Notes: generated by a model not told the origin, from the sequence alone. Positions 9,347 to 18,180 are shown, counted from the first letter of the stretch. The stretch: 64,000 nucleotides of DNA from Candidatus Dechloromonas phosphoritropha (GCA_016722705.1 JADKGN010000001.1:744001-808000); one strand, 5' to 3'. Made by a program: numbers and translations.

Positions 9347-10362
9347 CCGGGTTTAAGCTGTAGCCATTGCTCACATGCAGCGAAATGGCGCTGTCCCGGT
9401 TTTGCTTTTGCTTTGGTTGTTGCCGTTGCCTCTGATCTTGCGTCTGTGGGGGAGAAATCCCCTGTTCCGCTACGCTCCACAGGGGATTTCTCCCCCGCGC
9501 GCGGAAATTTATCCACAATCAATGCCCCGCCACCGACAGCGGTTCGATGCACGACGTCGGGTGTATTTTGTCCCAAGGACTGGTGCGGACGTTCGCCGTT
9601 GTAGAAGACAAAGTACTCGGTCAGTCCAACCAGCAACTCGCCCATCGTGGCATAGCCCTTCAGATACACATCCTCATGCTTGACGCTACGCCAGAGCCGT
9701 TCGACAAAGATGTTGTCGAATGCCCGTCCGCGCCCATCCATGCTGATGACAACCCTTTCGCGCTTCAGCACGCCGGTGAAGGCCGCGCTGGTGAACTGTG
9801 AGCCTTGATCGCTGTTGAAGACTTCGGGCCTGCCGTGGTTACGCAAGGCGTCCTCCAGGCAATCGACACAGAATACCGCTTCCATGCTGTTGTTGATCCG
9901 CCAACTGAGCACCCGGCGTGAGTACCAGTCGATGATGGCTAGCAGGTAGGTGAAGCCATGCGCCAACCGAATGTAGGTGATATCCGTGCTCCAGACCTGG
10001 TTGGACCTGACAACGGGGACTCCGCGCAGCAGATAGGGGTAGATTTTGTGTTCCGGGCGTGGGCGGCTGGTGTTGGGGCCCGGCGCCATGCCTGCCAACC
10101 CCATCTGCCGCATTAGACGTTGGACCCGCTTGCGATTGACGATGTGGCCAGCGACCTTGAGGAATACGACCATCTTGCGGCTGCCGTAGAACGGCCGCCG
10201 TGTGTACTCCTCATCGATCAGACGACCGAGCAGCAGATCGCTTTCATCGACCGGCTTGGGCTTTTTCTGCGCATAAACCGTGGCGCGGGATACGCCCGCC
10301 AGAACACACTGCTGGACCACGGTGGCCTCATCTCCTTTGCCAATCCACGATTGCCGCATCAT
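9343..10362 (-). CDS. IS3 family OrfB transposase (rve integrase core)
   Basis: Core motifs are STDITYIRLAHGFTYLLAI (first Asp), VFNSDQGSQFTS (second Asp) and RAFDNIFVERLWRSVKHEDV (Glu), followed by ERPHQSLGQNTP. The last about 65 residues after VVHRT are not typical and are encoded by sequence containing a perfect 18-bp-arm inverted repeat. In IS3 elements OrfB is normally made as an OrfAB fusion by frameshifting; here an ATG ATG pair at 10357-10362 could also start it. Confidence 0.9.
   Translation of the reverse strand: MMRQSWIGKGDEATVVQQCVLAGVSRATVYAQKKPKPVDESDLLLGRLIDEEYTRRPFYGSRKMVVFLKVAGHIVNRKRVQRLMRQMGLAGMAPGPNTSRPRPEHKIYPYLLRGVPVVRSNQVWSTDITYIRLAHGFTYLLAIIDWYSRRVLSWRINNSMEAVFCVDCLEDALRNHGRPEVFNSDQGSQFTSAAFTGVLKRERVVISMDGRGRAFDNIFVERLWRSVKHEDVYLKGYATMGELLVGLTEYFVFYNGERPHQSLGQNTPDVVHRTAVGGGALIVDKFPRAGEKSPVERSGTGDFSPTDARSEATATTKAKAKPGQRHFAACEQWLQLKPG
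9448..9496. repeat. Perfect 18-bp inverted repeat inside the IS3 orfB tail
   Basis: GGGGGAGAAATCCCCTGT at 9448-9465 is exactly complementary to 9479-9496, with a 13-nt spacer. It is translated in frame as part of the OrfB tail (AGEKSPVERSGTGDFSP). It is unlike the repeat family in the hsd genes and may be a separate mobile palindrome. Confidence 0.9.
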
Positions 10363-10369
10363 GACAGGC

Positions 10370-10660
10370 TCATCCCGGACTTTTTTTGAGCCAATCCAAC
10401 TCCATCTTCAGTTTGCCAATTTCGCTGTACAGCAATTCCGGCTCCCGGTGAGCGGCCAGCGGCTTCGGGCCTCGTTTGCCTTCAAACAATGTCTTGGCTT
10501 GTTCCTGAATCTCCCTCTTCCACTGCCCGACCTGCACCGGATGAACACCGTACTCCTGACCAATCTCATTGATCGTCTTCATCCCTCGCACGGCCTCCAG
10601 CCCTACCTTCGCCTTGAATTCGGGCGAATGGACCTTCCTCTTCTTCACTTCTTGCATCAC
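10370..10660 (-). CDS. IS3 family OrfA (helix-turn-helix)
   Basis: 96 residues: VHSPEFKAKVGLEAVRG then EIGQEYGVHPVQVGQWKREI, an HTH_8-like DNA-binding domain, then a leucine-zipper-like tail ending KMELDWLKK. The gene ends at a run of seven A residues (complement of 10381-10387), the usual slippage site. As written, orfB lies in the +1 (equivalently -2) frame relative to orfA at this run; one further A would restore the standard -1 arrangement. Confidence 0.88.
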   Translation of the reverse strand: MMQEVKKRKVHSPEFKAKVGLEAVRGMKTINEIGQEYGVHPVQVGQWKREIQEQAKTLFEGKRGPKPLAAHREPELLYSEIGKLKMELDWLKKSPG

Positions 10661-10771
10661 TTCTCATCCCTCATGACAGCGCACAGCTTAAACCGTTGTC
10701 TTAAAATGGGGACCACTATAGGGCTCCAGGTTTCCGCCAACTAGGTCTCGACAAAAATCCATGTCAGATCA

Positions 10772-11833
10772 GAATGGCGCTAAGTTAAGCCCATTCAGTG
10801 GAAAAGCCGTTCATGCCATAAAGATAAATGAGATAATTCGGCATGAAAAACGGCACGCTCCATCTCCCTGGATTTCACCTATCGACGCTGCGCCGCAAGC
10901 CACGCTCTGGCGCGCAAAAGCTGGCTGACGAAAAGATTCGGATTCGCCGGCATACGATCAGCCAACTGGGGGAGTGTTTTGGTTCCTTCATTCCGACCCG
11001 CGAACTGGGGAAGGAGAAGGTGGGTAATTTCAGTCGGCGTCGGATATTCAGCAAGGAGAACACCTTCTGGGGGTTTTTCACCCAGATTCTCGACGCCGAC
11101 GGCGGTTGCCGGGAAGTGGTTCGCAAAGTTCAGGCGTTTGCGGCTTCTCGTTCGATGCCGGTGCCCTGCGCATCGACCTCGGCGTACTGTCAGGCCCGAA
11201 GCAAACTGGAGAGCGGCGGACTGAAACGCATCCTGAAGCACAGCGCCGAACAGTTGCAGCAGCGGGGACAGCATCGCCGATGGAAAGATCGGCGCGTCGT
11301 GGTAGTCGATGGAACGGCAGTGAGCATGCCCGACACCCCGGCCAATCAAGAGGCGTGGCCCCAGCCGGGAAGCCAGAAGCCGGGATGTGGATTCCCACAG
11401 GCCCAGATCTGTGCCTGCTTCTGTCTACAAACCGGCACATTGTTGAGTCATCGGGTCAGTTCCCTCAGGGACGGCGAATTGACTCTTCTGCGCCAGCAAT
11501 GGGGAGAGTTCAAGCCCGGCGACATCATGATGGGTGACAAGGGGTTTTGCAGCTATTACGACGTCTGGAAATTCCAGCAAAGGGGCGTGGACACGGTGAT
11601 GACCCTGGCGCGGCGGACACCGGTCGAAGCGGGGGCGGCGAGCGACGTGCTGGGGCCGGACGACTTGCTGATCACGTGGCCCAAGCCCGTCTGGAACAAG
11701 AACCTGAGCTATTCCCATGAAGAATGGCGGACGCTTCCCGACGCTCTCACGCTACGCCAGATCAAGGTCACGATCACGGTGCCGGGCATGCGCAGCGAGT
11801 CCTTCTATCTCGTGACGACCCTGCGCGATGCAC
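10772..11833 (+). mobile_element. IS4 family element, truncated at its 3' end by IS30
   Basis: The left terminal repeat is visible (GAATGGCGCTAAGTTAAG from 10772). The element then stops at 11833, where the IS30 terminal repeat begins. The same terminal sequence bounds the short repeats at 17175-17257 and 57524-63358, showing they belong to the same IS4 lineage. Confidence 0.8.
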
Positions 11834-11865
11834 GGCGGTTTCAAGTCCGAAGTGCAACAAGCTGA
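10843..11865 (+). pseudogene. IS4 family transposase, C-terminus lost
   Basis: The N-terminal and catalytic first half is intact: RVVVVDGTAVSMPDTPANQ (first Asp), PQPGSQKPGCGFPQ, and IMMGDKGFCSYYD (second Asp). The Y-(2)-R-(3)-E-(6)-K signature block is missing: at LVTTLRDA (about 11833) the frame runs into IS30 end sequence and stops at 11865. Not functional. Confidence 0.88.
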
Positions 11866-11878
11866 TGATGATGCTTAA

Positions 11879-13595
11879 CCCGGATGTTTCATAAACCCGC
11901 CGCGCGATGTCAATGTCGTGCCATTCCAGCCGTGATGCGAGTCAGCTTGCTGCGAATTTTGCTGCCAACCCGCCACGATCGGCCAAATACCCCAACTTTT
12001 GGGCATCACACCCTGCCGCCATCGATCCCTGGACAGAGCGCTGGCGAGACCTCACCTCCGCTCAAGCGGATTCGAGTCGGCAGCATGAGACGGCGTCGCC
12101 GAGTCGATCAGGCCGGCGGGCGCGGGACGAGGTAAAGCAACTCGGTCACCCGCGCCAGCACCCCCTTCATCGGACACGACGTAGGCAAGGACAGCTTGAT
12201 CCGATCCTTGTACTGCACCACGCGCACCGCCAACTTAAAGAGTTTCAGGATAATCGACAGCGGTTGCGCCTTGGCCAGTTCCGTATGCACCAGCGTGTTC
12301 TCGCGCAAGCCGTGAATCAACCCATACGCCGCACACGAATAGAACAGCCGCAGGTGATTGGCGAGGAAGGCATGATCGGAGGTCCGGTCACTGGCCAAGT
12401 CGTTCTTCACCGCCTTGATGAAGTTCTCGTCCTGCCCTCGAGCACAGTACAGCTCTTTGTAAAGCACATCAGGCGTCGGGTCGGACAGCGAGGTCACCAC
12501 GTACCGCGGGTTGTCACCCAAGGCCATCACCTCGGCCTTGACCACCACGCGGTAAGCCTTGGGCCACGAGCCCGCCTGATACTCGATATCGTCGTACAGT
12601 CGTGTCGCCGCAGGCTCGGCGTTCCCCAGGCGCTGGGCGTTGGCGCTGTGTGTCTGGTGCAGCGCACGGGCTTTCTTCAGCAGCGGCTCGGCCTTGGGCG
12701 AGAGCACCTGGTTGCCGGCCAGGCCGAAGAGAAAGTCCAGATGCGGATCGGACTCGCACAAGGTCATCAGTTCGGGATTCGCGAAGTGACCATCCCCGCG
12801 CAGCAGGATGTGGGTCTCGGGCCAGGCCTGGCGGAGCAGGTGCAGCACGCGCTTGATGATGACCGCATTCTCTTTACCGGTGGGACGCTTGCCCGGACGC
12901 AGGACGGCGGTGATCAGCTTCCCGGAGAGTCCTTCGAAGAGGAACAACGGCAGGTAGCAATGATTGCCGTAGTGGTGGTTGTAGAACGCCAGTTCCTGCT
13001 GCCCGTGAGTGGCATCCTCAGAGTGATCCATATCGAGCACGATCACGGCAGGCGCCTGGGCGTAGCTGGCGATGAAGGCGTCGACGAAGCTTTTGGCCAG
13101 GCGGTAAATGTCTTTGCGCGATACGCTGTTTTCGAGCCGGGAGAGCGTGGGGCCGGAGGCCAGGTCATTTCCCTCGCCCAGCGGGGCACGACCGACCGCC
13201 AGTTTGAACAGCGGATCGCGCCGCAGCGTGTTGGCGTCATTACCGTCGGCGTAGCCGCTGGCGGTCTGGAATATCCGCTGACGAAGCAGGTCGGCCAGCG
13301 GATGGTCAATGTACGAGGCGTGGCGTTTGTCGTGAATCGCGCTGACCAGGCGGGGAATCAGGCCGATTTGCAGGTCGATGCCACGCAACAGGAGTGCGCC
13401 AAAGTCGGAGGACATCGCCCCGCCGTCAAACTCTGCCCGGATCGTAAATCCGGCGCTGGCGGGAAAGCGAAGCTGGGTTGGGATAGAATTGTCCATGGGC
13501 GGTCTCGTTTAGGCTTCTTACGAAGCGTTATTGGCGTAACCCCAATTATATCAATGGGTTAAACGAGATTCGCCTGCTTTTATGAAAAATTCGGG
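11879..13595 (-). mobile_element. IS1380 family insertion sequence, TTAA target duplication
   Basis: 1717 bp. Ends are CCCGGATGTTTCATAAA at 11879 and the complement of CCCGAATTTTTCATAAA ending at 13595. TTAA is duplicated at 11875-11878 and 13596-13599. The uninterrupted target (…CTTTAAGC…) can be read at 63238-63245 in the other IS30 copy, confirming the junctions. Confidence 0.93.
12108..13496 (-). CDS. IS1380 family transposase
   Basis: 462 residues, full length. Family features: the N-terminal FDGGAMSSDFGALLLRGID, the block VIVLDMDHSEDATHGQQEL with the first catalytic Asp, YLPLFLFEGLSGKLI, ILLRGDGHFANPELM and the C-terminal CARGQDENFIKAVKNDLASD. No stops or shifts, so probably active. 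It sits inside the 3' region of IS30 copy 2. Confidence 0.93.
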   Translation of the reverse strand: MDNSIPTQLRFPASAGFTIRAEFDGGAMSSDFGALLLRGIDLQIGLIPRLVSAIHDKRHASYIDHPLADLLRQRIFQTASGYADGNDANTLRRDPLFKLAVGRAPLGEGNDLASGPTLSRLENSVSRKDIYRLAKSFVDAFIASYAQAPAVIVLDMDHSEDATHGQQELAFYNHHYGNHCYLPLFLFEGLSGKLITAVLRPGKRPTGKENAVIIKRVLHLLRQAWPETHILLRGDGHFANPELMTLCESDPHLDFLFGLAGNQVLSPKAEPLLKKARALHQTHSANAQRLGNAEPAATRLYDDIEYQAGSWPKAYRVVVKAEVMALGDNPRYVVTSLSDPTPDVLYKELYCARGQDENFIKAVKNDLASDRTSDHAFLANHLRLFYSCAAYGLIHGLRENTLVHTELAKAQPLSIILKLFKLAVRVVQYKDRIKLSLPTSCPMKGVLARVTELLYLVPRPPA

Positions 13596-14107
13596 TTAAA
13601 GAAGTCGAAGGATTCTGGGATAAACAGTTCGGCCGGACAGTGAAAGGTGAGGCTCTTTCGAGGTCGGGTATTGAGTTGCCAGGCAACGGCATCGAGTTCG
13701 GTCTGAGAGAATCCAGAGAGATCGGATCCCTTGGGAAAATACTGGCGAAGCAAGCCGTTGGTATTTTCGTTGATGCCGCGTTGCCAAGGGCTGTGCAGAT
13801 CGGCGAAATAGACCGCGACGCCAGTGATTTCGGAAAGGCGCGCATGCTGCGCCATCTCGCGCCCTTGGTCGTAGGTCAGGGAAAGGCGTCGTTGCGCGTC
13901 AACCCGGTTGAGGACAGCGCCAAAGGCCGTGGCCGCGGTTTCGGCCGTGGCGTCCTCCATCTTGACCAAGGTGACAAAGAGCGTGGTCCGCTCGACCAGC
14001 GTGCCGATGGACGAGGCATTGCGTGCTCCCTTGATCAGATTGCCCTCCCAGTGGCCGGGAATGACACGCTCGCTGATCTCCGGTGGGCGCAGATGGATGC
14101 TGGTCAT
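13580..14107 (-). pseudogene. IS30 copy 2 transposase, C-terminal part
   Basis: Encodes IHLRPPEISERVIPGHWEG, the rve core (RRLSLTYDQGREMAQHARLS, SPWQRGINENTNGLLRQYF) and LNTRPRKSLTFHCPAELF. Its natural end has been replaced: after FDFF the frame runs into the IS1380 end (NPNFS). The frame upstream toward the IS66 junction carries two TAG codons, one just before this ATG and one shared with copy 1. The N-terminal part is at 16601-17063. Confidence 0.88.
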
Positions 14108-14238
14108 CTAAGGAATCTGGCCCCGGCAATCTTCGCCTCGGGCGCGCGGCCGACGACGCTTACGCGCTTGTCGCAGGCAGGCGATCTACTCACTGCGCAG
14201 CGTGCCGGTAACCGGCAACTACGCGGCGTCGAGCGCCC

Positions 14239-15816
14239 CTACTTCGGCAACGCGTACAAAGGCGAGCGCAGCGGGTTCTGAGCGAACAGTTCTTTCCAGA
14301 CCCGTGGCGTGAGTTCATGGACGCGGTCGGCGGGGTGCTCGGCGACGCGCTGCAGGACATCGACGAGATAATCGTAGGGGTCGATCTGATGCAGCCGACA
14401 GGTAACGATCAGGCTCTGGATGATCCCGACCTGCCTGGCGCCGAACTCCGTCCAGCAGAACAGCCAGGAGCGGCGCCCCATGGGAATCACCCGCAGGGCG
14501 CGTTCGAGGTGATTGGTGTCGATCGGCACGTCCGGGTCGGCGAGGAAGACCTCCAGTCCCCATCGTCGATCGCGCGCGTAGGCCAGCACCCTGGTCAGCG
14601 GATTGCGCGGTAACAGCCCCTGCGCCGCGAAGCGTTCGCCAACCCAGGCGAAGAAACGCTCGACGATCGGTTTGGCATGCTCCAGACGATAGTCGCGCTT
14701 CCTTGCACCGGTGAGCTTTTGCTCGCGGATGCGCTCTTCGACCTGATACAGGTCCCCAATGAGCGCGAGTGCCTGCGCTGCCGCTTCTGGTTCCGCGTCT
14801 TGCGCGTCAAAGAACTTACGACGCGTGTGCGCCCAGCATTGGGCGTGCGTGATCCCGATCTGCGCCGCGTAATGACTGTAGGCCTGATAGCCGTCCGACA
14901 ACAGCACCGCGCCTTCGGCGGCGGTCAGTCCGAGGGCCGCCTCGACGTGCTTGAACTCGCGACTGGCGAAGAAGGGGAAACAGATTTCGTCGCCTTCGCC
15001 ATACACCGGCCAGAAGTACGCCGCTTTCAGCTTGCCGGGTGCGCCCTGTCCGGCCTTGATCGGCGTCTCGTCCATCGCCTTGACGCGCGAGCTGCGGATC
15101 GAGGCAAACTGCGCCTCGTAGATCGGTTCGAGCAGAGTGATGCCCTGTTGCCCGATCTGCGTCAGCCACGGCCGGCTGACGGTGATTCCCGCATCGGCCA
15201 GGCGTTGATGCTGGCGATACAGTGGCAGGTGGTAGGCAAATTTGTCAATCAGCAGTCCGGCGACGAAGCTGACGTCGGCCCGGCTGCCCTCAATGACACC
15301 GGCCGGCGCGTTGGCGCAGACCAGTGTCTGGTTACTCTTGAGCTTGATTACCGGCCGGCGATACTTGATCACCACGTAGCTACCCGGCCGTTGCGCCAGG
15401 CGATAGCTGTCCTTGTGGCTGATGACCTCGTAGTCCTCGGGAGAGAGGCCTTCGACTTCCGGCGCGGTGAGCTCGACGACTTCGACTGGGACGCGGTTCT
15501 CGTCGAAGAAGGGCACGCTTTCGTCACTGGGACGCTTGCTGGTCGGCTGACGGGTATGCGCGGCGACGGGGCGACCTGGTGACTCAGAACCTGGTGGGGG
15601 CGTCGGGAACTCGCCGAGACTCAGTTGGCCGCTCGGCGTGACGTCGATGCGTCGTTCGCTTTTCTGGCCGAAGATCTGGCGCTTGAACCAGTCGATTTGT
15701 TGCTTCAGTGCGGTGATTTCAGCAGACAGCGTCTGGCACAGATCCAGCACCTCTTGCGGGCACAATGCTGCGGCTTGTTCGAGGTTGTAAACCGTCTGGT
15801 AACGTGCTGAATCCAT
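14239..15816 (-). CDS. tnpC: IS66 transposase TnpC
   Basis: 525 residues, full length. It has the N-terminal leucine-rich coiled coil (VLDLCQTLSAEITALKQQID), KRQIFGQKSERR, and a DDE domain with VKAMDETPIKAG, LLSDGYQAYSHYA and the C-terminal DTNHLERALRVIPMGRRSWL with the catalytic Glu. It is downstream of tnpB with a 9-bp gap and lies within IS30 copy 2. Confidence 0.95.
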   Translation of the reverse strand: MDSARYQTVYNLEQAAALCPQEVLDLCQTLSAEITALKQQIDWFKRQIFGQKSERRIDVTPSGQLSLGEFPTPPPGSESPGRPVAAHTRQPTSKRPSDESVPFFDENRVPVEVVELTAPEVEGLSPEDYEVISHKDSYRLAQRPGSYVVIKYRRPVIKLKSNQTLVCANAPAGVIEGSRADVSFVAGLLIDKFAYHLPLYRQHQRLADAGITVSRPWLTQIGQQGITLLEPIYEAQFASIRSSRVKAMDETPIKAGQGAPGKLKAAYFWPVYGEGDEICFPFFASREFKHVEAALGLTAAEGAVLLSDGYQAYSHYAAQIGITHAQCWAHTRRKFFDAQDAEPEAAAQALALIGDLYQVEERIREQKLTGARKRDYRLEHAKPIVERFFAWVGERFAAQGLLPRNPLTRVLAYARDRRWGLEVFLADPDVPIDTNHLERALRVIPMGRRSWLFCWTEFGARQVGIIQSLIVTCRLHQIDPYDYLVDVLQRVAEHPADRVHELTPRVWKELFAQNPLRSPLYALPK

Positions 15817-15825
15817 GCGTGTATT

Positions 15826-16203
15826 TTAACACAAGCCGCTGTTTTGAAGTGTTTTTATGGGCGCTCCAGAGGCGTGATAACGCTTCTTCCGGCGTCCCGG
15901 CTCGATCCCTTCGAGGAGCAGTTTCAGACCGGTCCAGTCGATTTCGCACGTGCGCACTTTATCCCAGTTGGCGACGAAACGGCCTTCTTCGAGACGCTTG
16001 GCCCACAGGCAGAAGCCGCTGCGATCCCAGTAGAGCACCTTCACCTGAGTGCCACGGCGATTGAAGAAGACGAAGAGCTGGCCGCTCAGCGGGTCCTGAC
16101 CGAGGACATGACGGGTGATCGCGTACAGACCGTCGAAGGATTTGCGCAGGTCGACCGGCTGGCCATAGACTTGGACGCGGATTTGGCCTTCAGGGAAAAA
16201 CAT
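15826..16203 (-). CDS. tnpB: IS66 TnpB (Orf2) accessory protein
   Basis: 125 residues beginning MFFPEGQIRVQVYGQPVDLR, with the family block KSFDGLYAITRHVLGQDPLS and FFNRRGTQVKVLYWDRSGFC. TnpB is required for transposition of IS66 elements, though its biochemical role is unclear. Its start shares one base with the tnpA stop, indicating translational coupling. Confidence 0.95.
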   Translation of the reverse strand: MFFPEGQIRVQVYGQPVDLRKSFDGLYAITRHVLGQDPLSGQLFVFFNRRGTQVKVLYWDRSGFCLWAKRLEEGRFVANWDKVRTCEIDWTGLKLLLEGIEPGRRKKRYHASGAPIKTLQNSGLC

Positions 16204-16511
16204 CAGCGGCGCTCCAGCTGCAGGATCAGGCCGCCGCCGAGGTCGAGGGTGAGGTGGAAACGAGCGGGCGTCGCCGTGGTTGTGCTCAGAGGGCCGACGT
16301 CGACGAAGGTGGCCGGCTGGCCGCTGGCCTTGTCCTGACTGTCGAGGGCGATGCCCAGACGTGTGCGCCAGCGATGGAAGCTGGTATCGCTGATCCCTTC
16401 GCGTTTGCAGAAGGTCGCAACGTTCAAACCGCTGCCCGGAAATCGCGACAGCAACGCCTCCCATTCGCTCGCGCTACGCCGCACCCGCGACCCTTCCCCT
16501 GCCTTGGCCAT
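16203..16511 (-). CDS. tnpA: IS66 TnpA (Orf1) accessory protein
   Basis: 102 residues. The N-terminal half has the helix-turn-helix-like RFPGSGLNVATFCKREGISD followed by SFHRWRTRLG typical of IS66 TnpA, then a variable C-terminal part. It is the first gene of the element, 89 bp inside the right end. Confidence 0.92.
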   Translation of the reverse strand: MAKAGEGSRVRRSASEWEALLSRFPGSGLNVATFCKREGISDTSFHRWRTRLGIALDSQDKASGQPATFVDVGPLSTTTATPARFHLTLDLGGGLILQLERR

Positions 16512-16589
16512 CCTGGCCTCCTCCGCGTTTCGTGATTCGAGGAGGACATTGTCGACAGCACGATCGGCGCTGGAAAGAACGCCGCAGAG

Positions 16590-17063
16590 TTACCGGTTAC
16601 GCGTGCCGCGTGTTATCGCGTAAAGCGCGGTGTCCCCCAGGGGGACTTCCTTCGGGGCGTAGATGGTCTCGTGACTGACCTGAAGCTTGGGTTGATCCGG
16701 GTGCATTCGCTGCAGTATGCCCGCGATCTGTTCCGGAGAATGGCAGGCGCGCAGCAGGCGTTCGACATGTGTCCAGAGCGGACCGTCCTGGGCGAGTCGA
16801 GAAGGGTATTGTGCGGTCCTTGCCAACATACTGGCGCGCTGCTGCGTGAGTGGCGCCCGATAGCCGCCCGCGACCGGCGGACGCCCGCGTTTCTTGGGTG
16901 CTGTGGCGGGATTGCTCCAGCCGTTGCGGTTTAATTCACGACTGATCGAACTCGGCGCGCGCTGGACGCAGCGGGCAATTGCCCGCTGCGTCCAGCCCTG
17001 CTCAAGCCCCAACTGGATCATCGTGCGTTCTTCACAACTCAGGTGTTCGTATTTCGTTCCCAT
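16590..17063 (-). pseudogene. IS30 copy 2 transposase, N-terminal part
   Basis: Starts MGTKYEHLSCEERTMIQLGL with the IS30 helix-turn-helix (QRAIARCVQRAPSSISRELN) and continues to LGDTALYAITRGT, where IS66 interrupts it at 16608. The continuation lies beyond 14207. The N-terminal HTH normally binds the terminal repeats. Split by IS66, so not functional. Confidence 0.9.
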
Positions 17064-17174
17064 CGCAACACATTACCTCCCGGAAAGTGTTGCACTTCAG
17101 ATTTGAGCGCGCCAGGGATTATTACTTTGCCAGTCACTGCATAATCGGTCATGGGGAAACTGTGGTCTGTGCCG

Positions 17175-17257
17175 AATGGCGCTAAGTTAAGGACGTATTG
17201 CGTCCATTTTTGCAGCGACAATGCTAGCGCTGGGCATGCTGGACAGCCTTAACTTAG
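17175..17257. repeat. Short IS4-end element (MITE-like), right end beyond nested IS5
   Basis: Starts GAATGGCGCTAAGTTAAGG and ends CCTTAACTTAG, completed at 18181-18193 (CTTAGTGCCATTC) after the nested IS5. There are only about 60 bp between the termini and no gene. The flanks TGGTCTGTGCC (17164-17174) and TGGTCTGTCCC (18194-18204) match at 10 of 11 positions, consistent with an IS4-type target duplication. A second copy of the interior lies at 63288-63358. Confidence 0.7.
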
Positions 17258-17740
17258 AACACATCCGTAAATAATATTCACTTTCAGTTTGTTTTTTCTG
17301 AACGCCATGATCGATGCGACCAGGTGGTTGAGCGCCAAGAAACTGCGCTCAAGCTTCTCGTATCGCACCAACAACTTTCGGAAGCGGTTGAACCAGCTGT
17401 GGGCCACTTCGACGATCCAGCGCCGGGCTTTCTTCCTGGGGTCACGTTTGAGTTCGCCGGCCTCTTGCCCACGCCCTTTGACATGGGGGATGTAGCCGTG
17501 CTTCGTGATGATCGCCAATGCGGGCGCGCCGGTGTAGCCGGCGTCAGCGCAAAGGTGTTTGCTTCGCCGCTTGGGTGGCGACGCTCGCTTGACGACAATG
17601 GCCTCAAGCACAGCCGCCACCTGAGAGACGTCGTGCCGATGGGCGCTGGTCACGACGAGCGACAACGGGACGCCACGACCGTCCACCAGCAAATGACGCT
17701 TGCTCCCATTTTTTTCCCCGGTCCGTTGGATTGGGTCCAA
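17249..17740 (-). CDS. IS5 (IS427 group) OrfB transposase
   Basis: Carries the second half of the DDE domain: NGSKRHLLVDGRGVPLSLVV, CADAGYTGAPALAI, RRWIVEVAHSWFNRFRKLLV with RYEKLERSFLALNHLVASI. It is expressed by frameshifting from orfA at a run of seven A residues (17709-17715, minus strand); as written the offset is +1, or -2. The first catalytic Asp is encoded in orfA (SLDGAMMKA). Confidence 0.88.
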   Translation of the reverse strand: MDPIQRTGEKNGSKRHLLVDGRGVPLSLVVTSAHRHDVSQVAAVLEAIVVKRASPPKRRSKHLCADAGYTGAPALAIITKHGYIPHVKGRGQEAGELKRDPRKKARRWIVEVAHSWFNRFRKLLVRYEKLERSFLALNHLVASIMAFRKNKLKVNIIYGCVLS

Positions 17741-18180
17741 CGCTTGATTGCGCCATCGGGGCCTTCATCATCGCGCCGTCAAGGCTTTGCCAGCGCCAGG
17801 CGATACCTTCAAGGTCGTCGTATTCGGCAAGTCCGCGCTTCCATAGGGCTTCAAACACCCCGGCCTTCTCCCACGCCAGAAATCGCGCATGAATCGCACT
17901 GGAACTGCCAAAGCGCTCCGCCGGGAGCGCCTTCCACTGGCAACCTGTGCGCAGCCCATAAATAATCGCCTCGAAGACCAGCCTCGGTTCTTTGGGCTTG
18001 CGCCCCCCGCCAGCCTTACGGACGTAACTCCGATCCGCCAGTCGCTGGCGTATCGGAATCAGTGGCTCAACGCGCTTCCAGAATTCCTCGGTCACTTCCC
18101 ATGACTTCACTTTTGCCATCATCTCCCCCAACGCAATTCTCGCGCATGGGCAGTGATTATCCACTATTTACGGACAAGTT
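17258..18180 (-). mobile_element. IS5 family (IS427-like) insertion sequence
   Basis: About 923 bp with related ends (AACACATCCGTAAATA at 17259 and, as complement, AACTTGTCCGTAAATA at 18180). CTTAG is present on both sides (17253-17257 and 18181-18185), a CTNAG-type target. It is inserted in the right terminal repeat of the MITE. Confidence 0.82.
17604..18119 (-). CDS. IS5 (IS427 group) OrfA
   Basis: Starts MAKVKSWEVTEEFWKRVEPL (DUF4096-like N-terminal domain), then GGRKPKEPRLVFEAIIYGLR and FEALWKRGLAEYDDLEG, ending near SLDGAMMKAPMAQSS, which supplies the first catalytic Asp. Past the A-run the frame is a nonsense tail overlapping orfB. An ATG 3 nt upstream (18122) is an alternative start. 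Confidence 0.85.
   Translation of the reverse strand: MAKVKSWEVTEEFWKRVEPLIPIRQRLADRSYVRKAGGGRKPKEPRLVFEAIIYGLRTGCQWKALPAERFGSSSAIHARFLAWEKAGVFEALWKRGLAEYDDLEGIAWRWQSLDGAMMKAPMAQSSVGPNPTDRGKKWEQASFAGGRSWRPVVARRDQRPSARRLSGGGCA

Larger units (their letters stand above)
9350..10694 (-). mobile_element. IS3 family insertion sequence
   Basis: Bounded by a 12-bp inverted repeat GGTTTAAGCTGT (9350-9361 and complement at 10683-10694). It encloses orfA and nearly all of orfB. No clear 3-4 bp target duplication is visible, and the orfB stop lies 5 bp outside the left repeat, so the exact borders are provisional. The element truncates the IS30 remnant on its left. Confidence 0.65.
14208..16600 (-). mobile_element. 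IS66 family insertion sequence, 8-bp target duplication
   Basis: 2393 bp. Ends are GTAACCGGCAACTACGCGGC at 14208 and the complement of GTAACCGGTAACTCTGCGGC ending at 16600. GCGTGCCG is duplicated exactly at 14200-14207 and 16601-16608, the 8 bp expected for IS66. All three genes tnpA-tnpB-tnpC are open, so the element looks intact. Confidence 0.95.
11834..17113 (-). mobile_element. IS30 copy 2, carrying nested IS1380 and IS66
   Basis: Terminal repeats match those of the copy at 58712-63284: GGCGGTTTCAAGTCCGAAGT at 11834 and, reading inward from 17113, GGCGCGCTCAAATCTGAAGT. Between them lie a split IS30 transposase gene and two later insertions (IS1380 at 11879-13595, IS66 at 14208-16600). 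Removing these and one copy of each target duplication restores the arrangement seen in copy 1. The outer flanks (CAC and AGG) do not match, so this copy has probably been rearranged since insertion. Confidence 0.85.
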
